Source: an uncultured Chlorobiaceae bacterium (GTDB lineage Bacteria > Bacteroidota > Chlorobiia > Chlorobiales > Chlorobiaceae). From it: a stretch of DNA of 47,057 nucleotides. The position numbers and the translations under genes were made by a program. Location of the stretch: assembly GCA_903824295.1 (NCBI GenBank), contig CAIJWE010000094.1, positions 1 through 47,057 of the forward strand, read 5' to 3'. The number at the start of each line of letters is the position of its first letter. The first letter of the stretch is position 1. This document shows positions 16,109 through 23,769 of the stretch, in pieces. The notes beneath the pieces were generated by a model, which was given only the letters and a program-made list of their open reading frames with translations, did not search any database and was not told where the DNA came from.

Positions 16109-17131
16109 ATGTTATTCCAATATTTCCCCTTCAGCATGAGCACTGCCTGTCAGAATGTCCTTGTCGATACATTTCACCGGCCTGTCGACTATGTCCGCAT
16201 TGCCGTCACTTCACAGTGCAACCTGAGATGCTCCTACTGCATGAGTGAAGCACATGAAGAGCGGTCAACGACGCTCTCGCCGTTAAGCAAAGAGGAGATT
16301 CTTACCACCATAAAAGTTCTTGCCACTCTTGGCGTTTCCAAGGTGCGTTTTACCGGTGGAGAGCCCCTTTTGCGCAAGGATATTGCAGAGCTGGTTGGTG
16401 AGGCAAAAAAAAACAGCACCATAACAACCGTCGGTCTCACAACAAACGGCCTTTTGCTCGACCGTTTTCTTCCCGCCCTGATTGATGCCGGTCTCGACGC
16501 CATCAATTTCAGTATCGACACGCTTGTTCGCCAGAGATACCACGCCATAACACGACGCGATGAGTACCTGCGGGTACGGAAAAATCTCGACCGACTGCTT
16601 GATACTGAGCATATTGCCGTGAAACTCAACGTGGTGCTTATGCGAGATATCAACAGTGATGAAATCCTGCGCTTTGTTGATTTTACCAGAGATCACGCGG
16701 TGACGGTGCGATTTATGGAGCTGCAACCCTTTGACGACCATCAAATCTGGCGAACCGGCCGATTTCTCAGCGCAGATAAAATCAAGGAGTTGCTGAACGC
16801 TCACTATCCCGATCTTCAGACCCTCACAGGCTCAGCAACCGAGTATTTCAGCTACACCCTGCCAGGGCACAAGGGCTCAGTTGCCATTATTCCTGCATTT
16901 ACCAGAAATTTTTGCAGCCAATGCAACAAGATCCGCATCACTTCGGATGGCAAAATTATCAGTTGCCTCTATGATAAAGAGGGGCTGGAGCTGCTTCCGC
17001 TGTTGCGCAATAACGCCAGCGATCAAGCTCTTGCCGATCTCTTCAGAAAAGCGGTGGCACTGAAACCTGAAGACGGAAAACACTCCGCCAGAGATGCTGT
17101 GAGAACCAGCATGTCGGAGATTGGAGGGTAA
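16109..17131 (+). CDS. moaA: GTP 3',8-cyclase MoaA (radical SAM)
   Basis: MoaA performs the first step of Moco synthesis with MoaC. The radical-SAM site is CNLRCSYC near residue 38. SAM-binding motifs FTGGEPLLRKD and TTNGLLL follow. The C-terminal second cluster is FCSQCNKIRITSDG with a further cysteine in ISCLYD. The protein ends in IGG, the conserved C-terminal Gly-Gly. ATG 16109 and ATG 16136 are both possible starts, and neither has a clear ribosome site. The aioA terminator directly upstream leaves little room for its own promoter. It converges with the MOSC gene six bases away. Confidence 0.96.
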   Translation: MLFQYFPFSMSTACQNVLVDTFHRPVDYVRIAVTSQCNLRCSYCMSEAHEERSTTLSPLSKEEILTTIKVLATLGVSKVRFTGGEPLLRKDIAELVGEAKKNSTITTVGLTTNGLLLDRFLPALIDAGLDAINFSIDTLVRQRYHAITRRDEYLRVRKNLDRLLDTEHIAVKLNVVLMRDINSDEILRFVDFTRDHAVTVRFMELQPFDDHQIWRTGRFLSADKIKELLNAHYPDLQTLTGSATEYFSYTLPGHKGSVAIIPAFTRNFCSQCNKIRITSDGKIISCLYDKEGLELLPLLRNNASDQALADLFRKAVALKPEDGKHSARDAVRTSMSEIGG

Positions 17132-17137
17132 GAAGAT

Positions 17138-17566
17138 TTACCTGACCGCCATACCCGGCACAATTGTCCCCCCCTGCAAAACCCGGCAGAAAATCCCCTC
17201 TTTTGGCATGATACACTCACCTGTTGCCACCTTGATGGCACACCCCGAATTATGGCACTCCTTGCCTATCTGTGTAATCTGAAGAAGAACCTCGTCGCCA
17301 ACCCGAAGAGAGTCACCAACGATGAGGCCCGAAAGATCGACACCCCTTGTTACAATATTTTCAGCGAACATGCCGTGGTCAAGCTCCGCCATTTTTTCGC
17401 GCATCCGGTCAATACTCTCGCCTGCAAGAATTGAGACCTGCCGATGCCAATCCCCTGCGTGGGCATCGCCCTCTATTCCCCACTGAGGCCTCAGAATGAT
17501 CTGGCTGACAACTTTTTTTATAGTACCCTTTTCCGTACTGATACAGACCGCTTCTACAAAACCCAT
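17138..17566 (-). CDS. MOSC-domain protein
   Basis: A 142-residue stand-alone MOSC (Moco sulfurase C-terminal) domain. Motifs are WGIEGDAHAGDWHRQVS, FAENIVTRGVDL, ITQIGKECH and the cysteine-containing CIMPKEGIFCRV. MOSC proteins bind Moco or transfer sulfur; the conserved Cys in IGKECH is the usual candidate. Its place beside moaA supports a role in Moco handling, but the substrate is unknown. AAGGG lies just upstream of the ATG. Confidence 0.88.
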   Translation of the reverse strand: MGFVEAVCISTEKGTIKKVVSQIILRPQWGIEGDAHAGDWHRQVSILAGESIDRMREKMAELDHGMFAENIVTRGVDLSGLIVGDSLRVGDEVLLQITQIGKECHNSGCAIKVATGECIMPKEGIFCRVLQGGTIVPGMAVR

Positions 17567-17603
17567 AACCCTTAATTAATTTGAGTGTTCCCCCCGTTGC
17601 GCC

Positions 17604-17717
17604 TCATTCATGAACCGGTGCAATAACCATCGCCCACTCCCTTTTCGGCTCAAGCATGCGTGACTGCAATATAATAGAGCGTACCGTCAAAGCAGAAATC
17701 TCTTCTTCAGAACTCAT
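17604..17717 (-). CDS. Possible 37-residue ORF upstream of the MOSC gene
   Basis: A minus-strand ORF begins MSSEEEISALTVRSIILQ and ends in VIAPVHE. Composition looks protein-like, but there is no ribosome site and no recognised family. It may be a small leader protein or the remnant of a larger gene. The rest of the 17567-17788 interval holds AT-rich sequence likely containing the pyrB promoter. Confidence 0.2.
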   Translation of the reverse strand: MSSEEEISALTVRSIILQSRMLEPKREWAMVIAPVHE

Positions 17718-17788
17718 GCGAGGTAGTTTTTGATCATGATTTTTTTGTACCTTTAAAAAATATATTTCAGAACAGCCACAATGACCTG

Positions 17789-18721
17789 TTGGATTTGAAA
17801 CACCTTACTGGATTATGCCATCTCCCGGCCAGTGACATCACCGGCATACTCGACATGGCCACCGGATTTAAAAATGAGTTGATTACCGCCAACCCCTCTT
17901 TTGAACCCTCTCTTCAAAACAAACGCATTGCGCTGGTTTTTTTTGAAAACTCAACCCGTACCCGGTTTTCTTTCGAAATAGCCGCTCGCTACCTTGGCGC
18001 AGGAACACTGAACTTCAGTGCCTCATCAAGCAGCGTCAGCAAGGGGGAAAGCCTGAGCGATACCATCAAAAACCTTGAGGCCATGCGTGTTGATGCCTTT
18101 GTTTTGCGGCACCCCTCTTCAGGAGCAGCCGATCTCATCACAAAAATCACCTCGAAAAACGTCATCAATGCAGGAGACGGATCGCATGAGCACCCGACAC
18201 AGGCGCTGCTCGATATGTTTACGCTTCGAGAACATTTTGGGAAAATTGAAGGGCTCAAGGTGATCATTATCGGTGACGTACTGCACAGCAGGGTTGCCCG
18301 TTCAAATATTTACGGTCTTCTTGCTGTCGGTGCAAAGGTTGGACTCTGCTGTCCGGTCACCCTCATGCCTCCCGATGCAGACCGGCTCGGCGTCACCCTC
18401 TTTACCGATCTCGATTCGGCTATTGCCTGGGCTGATTCTGCAATCGTGCTTCGGCTGCAGCTTGAACGGGCAACAGGAGGCTACCTGCCCTCTCTTGAAG
18501 AGTATTCTGTCCATTACGGCCTGACCGATGAACGGCTTGAACGGGTACAGAAACATCTGCTGGTGCTTCATCCTGGGCCGATTAACCGGGAAATTGAAAT
18601 ATCAAATAATGTTGCCGACCGCATACAGCCTCCAGGCTATTCAAAAAGCATGTTGCTGGAACAGGTGACCAACGGCGTCGCAGTCCGCATGGCGGTGCTG
18701 AAAACCCTTCTGGTCGGATAA
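17789..18721 (+). CDS. pyrB: Aspartate carbamoyltransferase catalytic subunit
   Basis: PyrB makes N-carbamoyl-aspartate in pyrimidine synthesis. It has the carbamoyl-phosphate motif FFENSTRTRFSFE, the SKGESLSDTI segment with its catalytic Ser and Lys, DGSHEHPTQALLDMFT, and HPGPINREIE. Length (310) is normal. The start is a TTG at 17789, or another TTG at 17795 (MKHLTGL), since the nearby ATG at 17781 runs into a stop. No pyrI regulatory-chain gene follows. Confidence 0.95.
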   Translation: MDLKHLTGLCHLPASDITGILDMATGFKNELITANPSFEPSLQNKRIALVFFENSTRTRFSFEIAARYLGAGTLNFSASSSSVSKGESLSDTIKNLEAMRVDAFVLRHPSSGAADLITKITSKNVINAGDGSHEHPTQALLDMFTLREHFGKIEGLKVIIIGDVLHSRVARSNIYGLLAVGAKVGLCCPVTLMPPDADRLGVTLFTDLDSAIAWADSAIVLRLQLERATGGYLPSLEEYSVHYGLTDERLERVQKHLLVLHPGPINREIEISNNVADRIQPPGYSKSMLLEQVTNGVAVRMAVLKTLLVG

Positions 18722-18771
18722 AACAACTCTATTACCATGACTGTCGCTCGCTAACCCATCAACTTTTCGCC

Positions 18772-19647
18772 ATGAAACAGAGATTCCACATCAACAAGGC
18801 GCTTTTCATTCTGACAGCGATACTCCTCGTCACCATGAGCAACGCCAAGGCAGAACCGCTGCTGCACCCCACCTTCAACACTCTCTTCAAACCGCTTCTC
18901 GCCGATCCGACAGAACCGAGAATTGCCGTCATGCCGTGGCTTGAAAAGAGCCATCTGCAACTCGATATCGGCAGTTCGGTCGATCTCTACCAGAGCGACA
19001 GCAAGAATTTTGCTGCCGGTGTTGATTTTGCCACCTGGTCTCTTTTAAACCGTGATGAGAATTTCAAGTTCCCGGTTGACGCCATCGATTATCTCTTTGG
19101 TATCAACGCAAGCTGGAAACAACCAGTCAACATCGGAGCACTCCCTTTTGATGAGTTGAGTGGAAAAATCCGGCTCAGCCACATTTCGGCCCATTTTGAA
19201 GATGGTCACTATGATGCGGCGACCCGCGACTGGATCCAGGGTGACAGCCCGTTCGACATACCCTTTACCTACAGCCGGGAGTTCGTCAACCTTGTTGTGG
19301 CGCTCAGTTCACCCCAGCACCGCCTCTATGCCGGATATCAGTACCTGTACCACTCCATCCCTGACGGGATCAATCCACACTCATTCCAGGCTGGCGTTGA
19401 GCTCTCCACGCCCGGCAACACCTACCTCGCCGCAGACTTCAAGCTGCTGCCAATCTGGCAGCCGTCGCTTGACGAGACAAAAGGATACCGCGGAACATGG
19501 AATCTGCAGGCCGGCATGCGTCTCAACAGCATTGGGCTTGAAAAAGTCAGAGTCGCCTGCAACTATTTTTCAGGAATGAGCCGCCACGGCATGTACTTCT
19601 ACCGTCCCGAGAGCTATACAACCGTAGGAATAATGGTCGATCTTTGA
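18772..19647 (+). CDS. DUF1207-like outer-membrane protein
   Basis: A 291-residue protein with a signal peptide (residues 1-27, KALFILTAILLVTMSNAKA). The mature part begins with FKPLLADPTEPRIAVMPW, resembling the opening of DUF1207 proteins. It continues as alternating beta-strand-like segments with many aromatic residues and ends in TTVGIMVDL, compatible with a small beta-barrel. Function unknown. It starts 50 bases after pyrB, possibly by read-through. Confidence 0.65.
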   Translation: MKQRFHINKALFILTAILLVTMSNAKAEPLLHPTFNTLFKPLLADPTEPRIAVMPWLEKSHLQLDIGSSVDLYQSDSKNFAAGVDFATWSLLNRDENFKFPVDAIDYLFGINASWKQPVNIGALPFDELSGKIRLSHISAHFEDGHYDAATRDWIQGDSPFDIPFTYSREFVNLVVALSSPQHRLYAGYQYLYHSIPDGINPHSFQAGVELSTPGNTYLAADFKLLPIWQPSLDETKGYRGTWNLQAGMRLNSIGLEKVRVACNYFSGMSRHGMYFYRPESYTTVGIMVDL

Positions 19648-19896
19648 GAAAAGCAGGAAATCGAGTACTATAGACGTGTATTCGCAAAAATAAATCCGAT
19701 TTATAAAGAAAATAGAACTCACTGAGGGGATAAAAATATCGGTTTGTTCGTTTTGTAATATTTTTATTACATTTACCCATGATAGTAAACACTATATTTA
19801 CTTTTCTGATTCCGTTTCGCACCTTATTAAGTTAAGGCTATGAACCGTTTTTCTTGTTAACACACACACAAACACACAACCTAACGGAGAAGACAG

Positions 19897-20961
19897 ATGA
19901 AAAAAATGCTTTCGCTTGCAGCAATGCTTGCAGTAATCTCTTATGCATCACCGGCATCGGCCGAGCTGAAAATCGGCGGAGACGCTTCTGTACGCGTGAG
20001 AAGCGAGTTCAACGATTACGAAATAAACAGCACGCATTTATATGACAGCGAAGATCTCAAGTACCAGTACAGGATCCGCCTGAAAGCTTCGGCAGACCTT
20101 GGTGACGGCTACTTCTTCAAGGCTTTGGTCCAGAACGAAGATTATGCAGGAAGCTGGGCAACAGTCAGTGATAACAACACAGAAACTTATGGTCTTGATG
20201 TTTCTAACTTCTACTTTGGTCGGATGATGGAAGATAGCCACTACCAGATCGGTCGTCTTCCGCTCAACAGCTTCAACAACCCGATTTTTGATTTGGCCCT
20301 TTACCCGACGAGTCCTGTTGATGTGCCGGTAGCCACATATAACTTCGACCGTGTCTTCGGCCTCAACTATGGCACCAAGGTCGGCAACGGTGATCTCAAC
20401 GCAACACTTGTTGTTCTTGACAACAACAGCAACACTGCAGGCGATAAAGGCCTCTTTAACGATGGCTATGTACTCCATGTCGACTACAAAACCACTCTCG
20501 GCAATGTCACGATTGAACCACAGGCGCTCATCGCTTTGACTGATCTGAGCGGTAAAGATTTCAGCAACATATCACCAAACACCTTCGGCGCCAATGCGAT
20601 CATTCCGGCAGGTGATGCAAAGATCGGCCTGAGCGCATTCTACACCATCTGTGATGACACCAATCCCGACACAAATCTCCATGTCGACTACAATGGCTAC
20701 CTCCTGAGGCTCAAGGCTGAATCCGGTCCGGTCATGGCATGGATTGACTACAACAGAACCAACCTTAATGCACCAATGGATGAAACTTATGACAACCTCT
20801 TTGTCTGGGCACAGTACAATGTCAAGGTGCATGAGTCAGCTCTTGGTACCTTCAGTGTAACTCCAACCATCCGCTACCGTGCTTCTGGTGAGGACTCGTC
20901 AGGTGTTACTTTTGACAACAGCCAGCTTCGTGCCGAGCTCTATGCAACCGTGACCTTCTAA
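19897..20961 (+). CDS. Porin-like outer-membrane beta-barrel protein
   Basis: A 354-residue protein with a typical signal peptide (MKKMLSLAAMLAVISYASPA, cut after ASA). The first mature strand is ELKIGGDASVRVRSEF, many amphipathic strands follow, and it ends in ATVTF, the C-terminal aromatic signal for BAM insertion. It resembles the abundant porins of green sulfur bacteria. CGGAG lies upstream of the ATG, after a CA-rich leader (19858-19880). Codon choice looks biased, as in a highly expressed gene. A strong terminator follows. The 249-base upstream interval holds two inverted repeats (GTAAT/ATTAC at 19755-19770; AGTAAA/TTTACT at 19784-19802). Confidence 0.8.
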   Translation: MKKMLSLAAMLAVISYASPASAELKIGGDASVRVRSEFNDYEINSTHLYDSEDLKYQYRIRLKASADLGDGYFFKALVQNEDYAGSWATVSDNNTETYGLDVSNFYFGRMMEDSHYQIGRLPLNSFNNPIFDLALYPTSPVDVPVATYNFDRVFGLNYGTKVGNGDLNATLVVLDNNSNTAGDKGLFNDGYVLHVDYKTTLGNVTIEPQALIALTDLSGKDFSNISPNTFGANAIIPAGDAKIGLSAFYTICDDTNPDTNLHVDYNGYLLRLKAESGPVMAWIDYNRTNLNAPMDETYDNLFVWAQYNVKVHESALGTFSVTPTIRYRASGEDSSGVTFDNSQLRAELYATVTF

Positions 20962-20978
20962 GTCACGCTTGACCTTTC

Positions 20979-21013
20979 AAAAAAAAGGCCGCAGGCAACT
21001 GCGGCTTTTTTTT
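20979..21013 (+). terminator. Strong intrinsic terminator after the porin gene
   Basis: GCCGCAG (20988-20994) pairs with CTGCGGC (20999-21005) around a GCAA tetraloop. The stem is extended by an A-run before and a run of eight T after, so it could work in both directions. Confidence 0.9.
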
Positions 21014-21194
21014 ACCTGTGCATTCCTGAAAAGGTATTTTTGTTTTACAGGCTCCAATCCTGAAGATAACAATTGACACGTCACGATTTTTTCACGATAT
21101 TACCATGAAAAAATCCTGATAAAGTACAAAACAGACCGCTCTCTATTCTACAGCGGTGATGGCGGTTCCTTTTTCTTGTCGAAGTTCAGTTTTT

Positions 21195-21253
21195 CGTCTC
21201 GAATAGACGGCTTGCATGAGCAAGCACCATGAGTGTCTGACTGGAAGACCAGT
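21195..21253 (+). promoter_or_regulatory. Three consecutive hairpins upstream of the stress-protein gene
   Basis: CGTCT/AGACG (21195-21209), GCTTGC/GCAAGC (21210-21225) and ACTGG/CCAGT (21240-21253) follow each other within 60 bases. They lie 70 bases before the universal stress protein start. Each is short, but their succession in a 362-base gene-free interval suggests a structured leader or small RNA. Nothing else in the interval 21014-21323 was recognised. Confidence 0.3.
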
Positions 21254-21323
21254 TTTACTGTTCTTTTTTTGCAATACGACATTAACTCTTTTTATTCACT
21301 AATTTAAACACAACAGCGGTACT

Positions 21324-21761
21324 ATGATTACCATTAAAAAAATCATCTGCCCGGTTGATTTCTCTGGTTTGTCGCGCAAGGCGCTGCAATACGCCAACGA
21401 GTTCGCAAAACTCTCCAACGGGAAAGTTTTTCTTGTTGGCGTTATCGAGAACGACCCAACCATCACCTATTCCCGTGGCCTTGAAAAGGAGCGTGCTGAA
21501 GAAGAACAGAAACTTGTTGCGTTGATCGAAGAGGAGAAGATGGCGGGTATTGTGGCCGATTACGTCATCTACGAAGGATTTGCCGAAGAGTGCATTCTCG
21601 ACTATGCAAAACGGCAGGAGGCTGACGTCATCATCATGGGCTCGCACGGTCGCCGCGGCCTGAAACGGATGATCCTCGGCAGCGTTGCAGAACATGTGAT
21701 CCGTCGCGCTCCATGCCCGGTGCTTGTCGTCAAGGAGAACGAGCATGAGTTTATCAATTAG
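21324..21761 (+). CDS. Universal stress protein (UspA family)
   Basis: A 145-residue single Usp domain. The N-terminus is KKIICPVDFSGLSRKALQYA. The ATP-binding signature is G-X2-G-X9-G-S, seen in MGSHGRRGLKRMILGSVAEH, followed by CPVLVV. The nucleotide-binding residues are intact. It lies 77 bases before the MHS transporter gene, possibly one unit. Its exact stress role cannot be told from sequence. Confidence 0.92.
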   Translation: MITIKKIICPVDFSGLSRKALQYANEFAKLSNGKVFLVGVIENDPTITYSRGLEKERAEEEQKLVALIEEEKMAGIVADYVIYEGFAEECILDYAKRQEADVIIMGSHGRRGLKRMILGSVAEHVIRRAPCPVLVVKENEHEFIN

Positions 21762-21838
21762 GAGAGCGCTTCTTGCTTGAAGCAAAGACAAGACGAGTTA
21801 CTTGCATTTCATTTTTTTAACAATCAAAGAAAACTTTT

Positions 21839-23416
21839 ATGGCACAAAATGTCACAAACGTTTCCCAAACCGAAGAGGTCTCCAGCACCCGCAGGGTTAT
21901 TGCGGCTTCCTCGGTCGGGACGCTTATCGAGTGGTATGATTTTTATATTTTCGGTACCCTTGCCAAAATCATTTCCGAACAGTTTTTTCCAAAAGATAAC
22001 CCGACGGCGGCACTGCTTGCCACGTTGGCTACTTTTGCCGCAGGTTTTGTTATCAGACCATTCGGCGCACTCTTCTTCGGGCGGCTTGGTGATCTTATCG
22101 GACGCAAGTACACCTTTCTTGTGACCCTGGTAATCATGGGCGGCTCCACCTTTGCTATCGGTCTTGTTCCCGGCTATAAAACGATCGGCTTTTTTGCTCC
22201 GGCGATTGTCTTCATTTTACGGCTGCTGCAGGGTCTTGCTCTTGGAGGTGAGTATGGCGGTGCGGCCACTTATGTAGCCGAACACTCTCCGGCCGGGCAA
22301 CGGGGTTTCTGGACCAGCTTTATCCAGACAACGGCAACCCTGGGTCTCTTTCTGGCACTCGGTGTTATTCTCATTGTCCGTCAGACGCTTGGTGTTGAAA
22401 CATTCTCTGACTGGGGATGGCGTATTCCTTTCATCCTTTCAGCACTATTGGTCGGAGTTTCGGTCTTTATCCGTATGAAGATGTCGGAATCGCCGATGTT
22501 TGTAAAAATGAAAAAAGAGGGCAAAACCTCGTCAAACCCTCTTGCCGAAAGCTTCAAGGAGAAGGATAACCTGAAAATGGTACTTATCGCCCTTCTTGGT
22601 GCAACCGCCGGTCAGGGTGTTGTCTGGTATACCGGTCAGTTCTATGCACTCTCCTTTTTGCAGAATGCCTGTAACGTTGAATTTGTGCAGAGCAACATGA
22701 TCATTTCGATCGCCCTGCTTATCGGCACGCCATTCTTCATTGTCTTCGGCGCACTTTCTGACAAGATCGGACGCAAGTACATCATGATGGCCGGCATGCT
22801 TATAGCGGTCATCTCCTACAAGCCTATTTACCAGGCAATGTACGACGAGGCTGCACTCAAAACGAAAGTTGAGATGGTTGACAAAACAACCGTCGAAACC
22901 AAAGAGGCAGTCAAAGGCACCGACACCATCACCACAACAGTGACGAAGAAAGCTTATGAAGATGGCACAACCTACAAGGAGACTGTCAAATTGACCGTCC
23001 CGCTCGATCCGGTAAAAAAAGCTGAACTTGTGGCTGCCGACAAATTGAAGCCTGAGACAAAAAAGGAGGTAACCCTTCCCGAGAATTCCTACTACAAGAT
23101 GATTGGCTTTGTCTTGATTCAGGTTATTTTTGTCACCATGGTCTATGGCCCGATTGCTGCGTTTCTGGTTGAAATTTTCCCGACGCGCATCCGCTACACC
23201 TCGATGTCTTTGCCATACCATATCGGCAACGGTGTCTTTGGTGGACTGGTACCGCTTATTTCAACCCGTCTTGTTGAAGCAACCCGTCCGGCTCCAGGCC
23301 TTCCTCCTGCGGATCCGCTTGCCGGTCTCATGTACCCGATACTGATTGCAAGCGTAAGCTTCGTAATTGGCATGCTGTACATCTCGAACAAAACCAACAA
23401 CATGGACGTTGAATAA
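21839..23416 (+). CDS. MHS-family MFS transporter with a periplasmic-type insertion
   Basis: A 525-residue metabolite:proton symporter. Motifs are SSVGTLIEWYDFYIFGTL in TM1, RPFGALFFGRLGDLIGRKYTF (MFS motif A), GLALGGEYGGAATYVAEH and the repeat SDKIGRKY in the second half. Residues about 328-417 form a hydrophilic, Thr/Lys-rich, predicted extracytoplasmic or loop segment between TM helices (KTKVEMVDKTTVETKEAVKG). Ordinary MHS proteins of about 430-450 residues lack it. The substrate is unknown; relatives carry organic acids, osmolytes or shikimate. Confidence 0.88.
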   Translation: MAQNVTNVSQTEEVSSTRRVIAASSVGTLIEWYDFYIFGTLAKIISEQFFPKDNPTAALLATLATFAAGFVIRPFGALFFGRLGDLIGRKYTFLVTLVIMGGSTFAIGLVPGYKTIGFFAPAIVFILRLLQGLALGGEYGGAATYVAEHSPAGQRGFWTSFIQTTATLGLFLALGVILIVRQTLGVETFSDWGWRIPFILSALLVGVSVFIRMKMSESPMFVKMKKEGKTSSNPLAESFKEKDNLKMVLIALLGATAGQGVVWYTGQFYALSFLQNACNVEFVQSNMIISIALLIGTPFFIVFGALSDKIGRKYIMMAGMLIAVISYKPIYQAMYDEAALKTKVEMVDKTTVETKEAVKGTDTITTTVTKKAYEDGTTYKETVKLTVPLDPVKKAELVAADKLKPETKKEVTLPENSYYKMIGFVLIQVIFVTMVYGPIAAFLVEIFPTRIRYTSMSLPYHIGNGVFGGLVPLISTRLVEATRPAPGLPPADPLAGLMYPILIASVSFVIGMLYISNKTNNMDVE

Positions 23417-23442
23417 CCAAGAACCTTTTAATTTGATCCATT

Positions 23443-23667
23443 ATGTCATTAATAAAAAAGTTGTTCGGTATTGTCTGGTCAATCATGGGGGTTGGTATTA
23501 TCCCTTTGGTGATCATGCAGGCCATGAAAGAGATTGCCGCAAAACCCAGTGAAGAGAACTGGATTTTCTGGTCGATCGTCATTGTTGTTCTTATGCCTAT
23601 TATCTCATTCAGTCTCATTACCTTCGGGATCTTTGCACTGAAAGGTGAGTATGATGTTCTTGCATAG
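23443..23667 (+). CDS. Small two-helix membrane protein following the transporter
   Basis: A 74-residue protein with two predicted membrane helices (about residues 7-27 and 41-65) joined by a short polar loop with KEIAAKPSEEN. It starts 26 bases after the transporter stop and is followed by a terminator, so it is likely co-transcribed. Small membrane proteins are found beside MFS genes in Bacteroidetes and Chlorobi, where a subunit or stabilising role is plausible. No function is established here. Confidence 0.7.
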   Translation: MSLIKKLFGIVWSIMGVGIIPLVIMQAMKEIAAKPSEENWIFWSIVIVVLMPIISFSLITFGIFALKGEYDVLA

Positions 23668-23698
23668 GCATTAAAGCACACTCCTGTTCTTTTTTCTC

Positions 23699-23735
23699 AA
23701 GGAAAAGCCGCATCTTTCGTGCGGCTTTTCCTTTT
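23699..23735 (+). terminator. Intrinsic terminator before uvrC
   Basis: AAGGAAAAGCCGCA (23699-23712) pairs with TGCGGCTTTTCCTT (23720-23733) around a seven-base loop and is followed by more T. It ends the transporter unit. Confidence 0.9.
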
Positions 23736-23769
23736 TCAGGCAAACACTAAAAAAACTCCAATTTGACCG

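Noticed and set aside
19858-19880. CA-rich repeat as a microsatellite or binding array
   Set aside because: It is short and sits in the porin leader next to the ribosome site. It is more likely an unstructured leader.
22532-23221. Minus-strand 229-residue frame opposite the MHS transporter
   Set aside because: It is antisense to conserved transmembrane segments and lacks any domain signature.
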